64,000 nucleotides of DNA from an uncultured Alphaproteobacteria bacterium (lineage in GTDB: Bacteria; Pseudomonadota; Alphaproteobacteria; HIMB59). This document shows, piece after piece, positions 63,209 to 64,000 of the stretch; position 1 is the stretch's first letter; each line of letters starts with the position of its first letter. A program made the translations under genes and the position numbers. A model generated the notes under the pieces. That model worked only from the letters and a program-made list of their open reading frames with translations, was not told the origin of the DNA and made no database searches. Location: the NCBI GenBank assembly GCA_902524245.1, contig CABZCN010000001.1:372001-436000 (forward strand), in the 5' to 3' direction.

Positions 63209-63996
63209 TAGATTAAATAGCTTTTTCTAAACTTGTCATTAATAAGTGCAATAGCTTTTTTTCCATCCTCAAGTGAAATCTTATCTGGCGGACCCCAAGC
63301 AGTTTTATTGACATCAACAATGTAAATTTTTTTCGTATCCCTATCTCTTAAAATGTCTAACTCCCCAAAATCTAGTTTAAATTTTTTACAAAATTCATTT
63401 ATTAAACTAATCTCTTCATTTTCAAATAAAGAACAAATTGAGACTATTTTTGAATAAACAGTTTTAGATTTAAAGCGATATTCTTTTTGAGCAAATTTCA
63501 CGTAAGCTAATACAATTTCATCTTTAACCCATACGACCCTATAATCGATAGCAAATTCGTTATAAATATTATTAATTAATTTTTGGTAAACCTTATTTTT
63601 ATAAATTTTAAATCCTAACGAAGAACTATTTATAATCTTCCCGTCATGTTTTGCATTTTGCTCTGATTTTTCTAAAATTGAACCATGAAAGTTTTTTGGA
63701 TCTAAGCTCAGAGAATAACCAAAAATCTCTAAGAAAACTTTATCAACATTAGATTTACTGATGTCAGTGCAATTTTTATTTATTACTATTTTTTTTGGAT
63801 TTCCAGAGACTTGGTAGTTACTATTAGTTTTGTCATAAAAATATAATTCTATGTCAGCTAGTTCTGGGGAGGACGTAAACCTAACTGGCAAGCCCCATCT
63901 AACTTTAGCTAAAGTATAAAGTGGATTCAAAGGCCTTCTAGGGTAACAGATTATTTTTTTTTTATTTGATGAGGTAGATTCATATAAGCTAATCAA
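63208..63996 (-). CDS. Hypothetical protein with ATP-grasp-like C-terminus (may continue past window edge)
   Basis: FKLDFGELDILRDRDTKKIYIVDVNKTAWGPP resembles ATP-grasp metal/nucleotide site. Confidence 0.5.
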   Translation of the reverse strand: MISLYESTSSNKKKIICYPRRPLNPLYTLAKVRWGLPVRFTSSPELADIELYFYDKTNSNYQVSGNPKKIVINKNCTDISKSNVDKVFLEIFGYSLSLDPKNFHGSILEKSEQNAKHDGKIINSSSLGFKIYKNKVYQKLINNIYNEFAIDYRVVWVKDEIVLAYVKFAQKEYRFKSKTVYSKIVSICSLFENEEISLINEFCKKFKLDFGELDILRDRDTKKIYIVDVNKTAWGPPDKISLEDGKKAIALINDKFRKSYLI

Positions 63997-64000
63997 AAAA

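Overview
This 64 kb window is AT-rich, densely packed chromosome from a streamlined, marine-type alphaproteobacterium. The lineage is inferred from gene content and order only. I see no phage, transposon, CRISPR, rRNA or clear tRNA. Most genes are housekeeping: metK/ahcY/adenosine kinase, nrdAB, polA, regBA, rpsT-dnaA-dnaN-recF-gyrB, mutM|ubiE-coaC-coaB-dut, fabA-fabB-fabI, pnp-rpsO-truB-rbfA-infB-nusA, and trmB-lnt-corC-ybeY-phoH-miaB. The notable theme is phosphorus scarcity. (i) A phosphonate module at the left edge contains phosphonoacetate hydrolase, phosphonoacetaldehyde dehydrogenase, an ABC binding protein, a stand-alone MetE-like methyltransferase and a PhpC-like Fe-alcohol dehydrogenase. 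(ii) A large phosphate cluster runs sixA-ppk-phoR-pstSCAB-phoU-phoB-arsC, with dgkA, a SET-domain gene and a plcP/agt-like lipid-remodelling pair nearby. By eye I found 7-4-7 direct repeats (TTAACAT-N4-TTAACAT type) that look like Pho boxes upstream of the binding-protein gene and pstS. A 17-bp identical block links pstS and the plcP-like gene. Other structural observations: a ~72-nt hairpin-enclosed candidate small RNA between dgkA and arsC, a stable pstS/pstC intercistronic hairpin, an intrinsic-terminator-like hairpin in the nusA leader, a coaBC gene split by one in-frame TAA, and a divergent mutM/ubiE pair whose start codons share the palindrome CATG. All calls come from reading the sequence and ORF translations; no searches were run.
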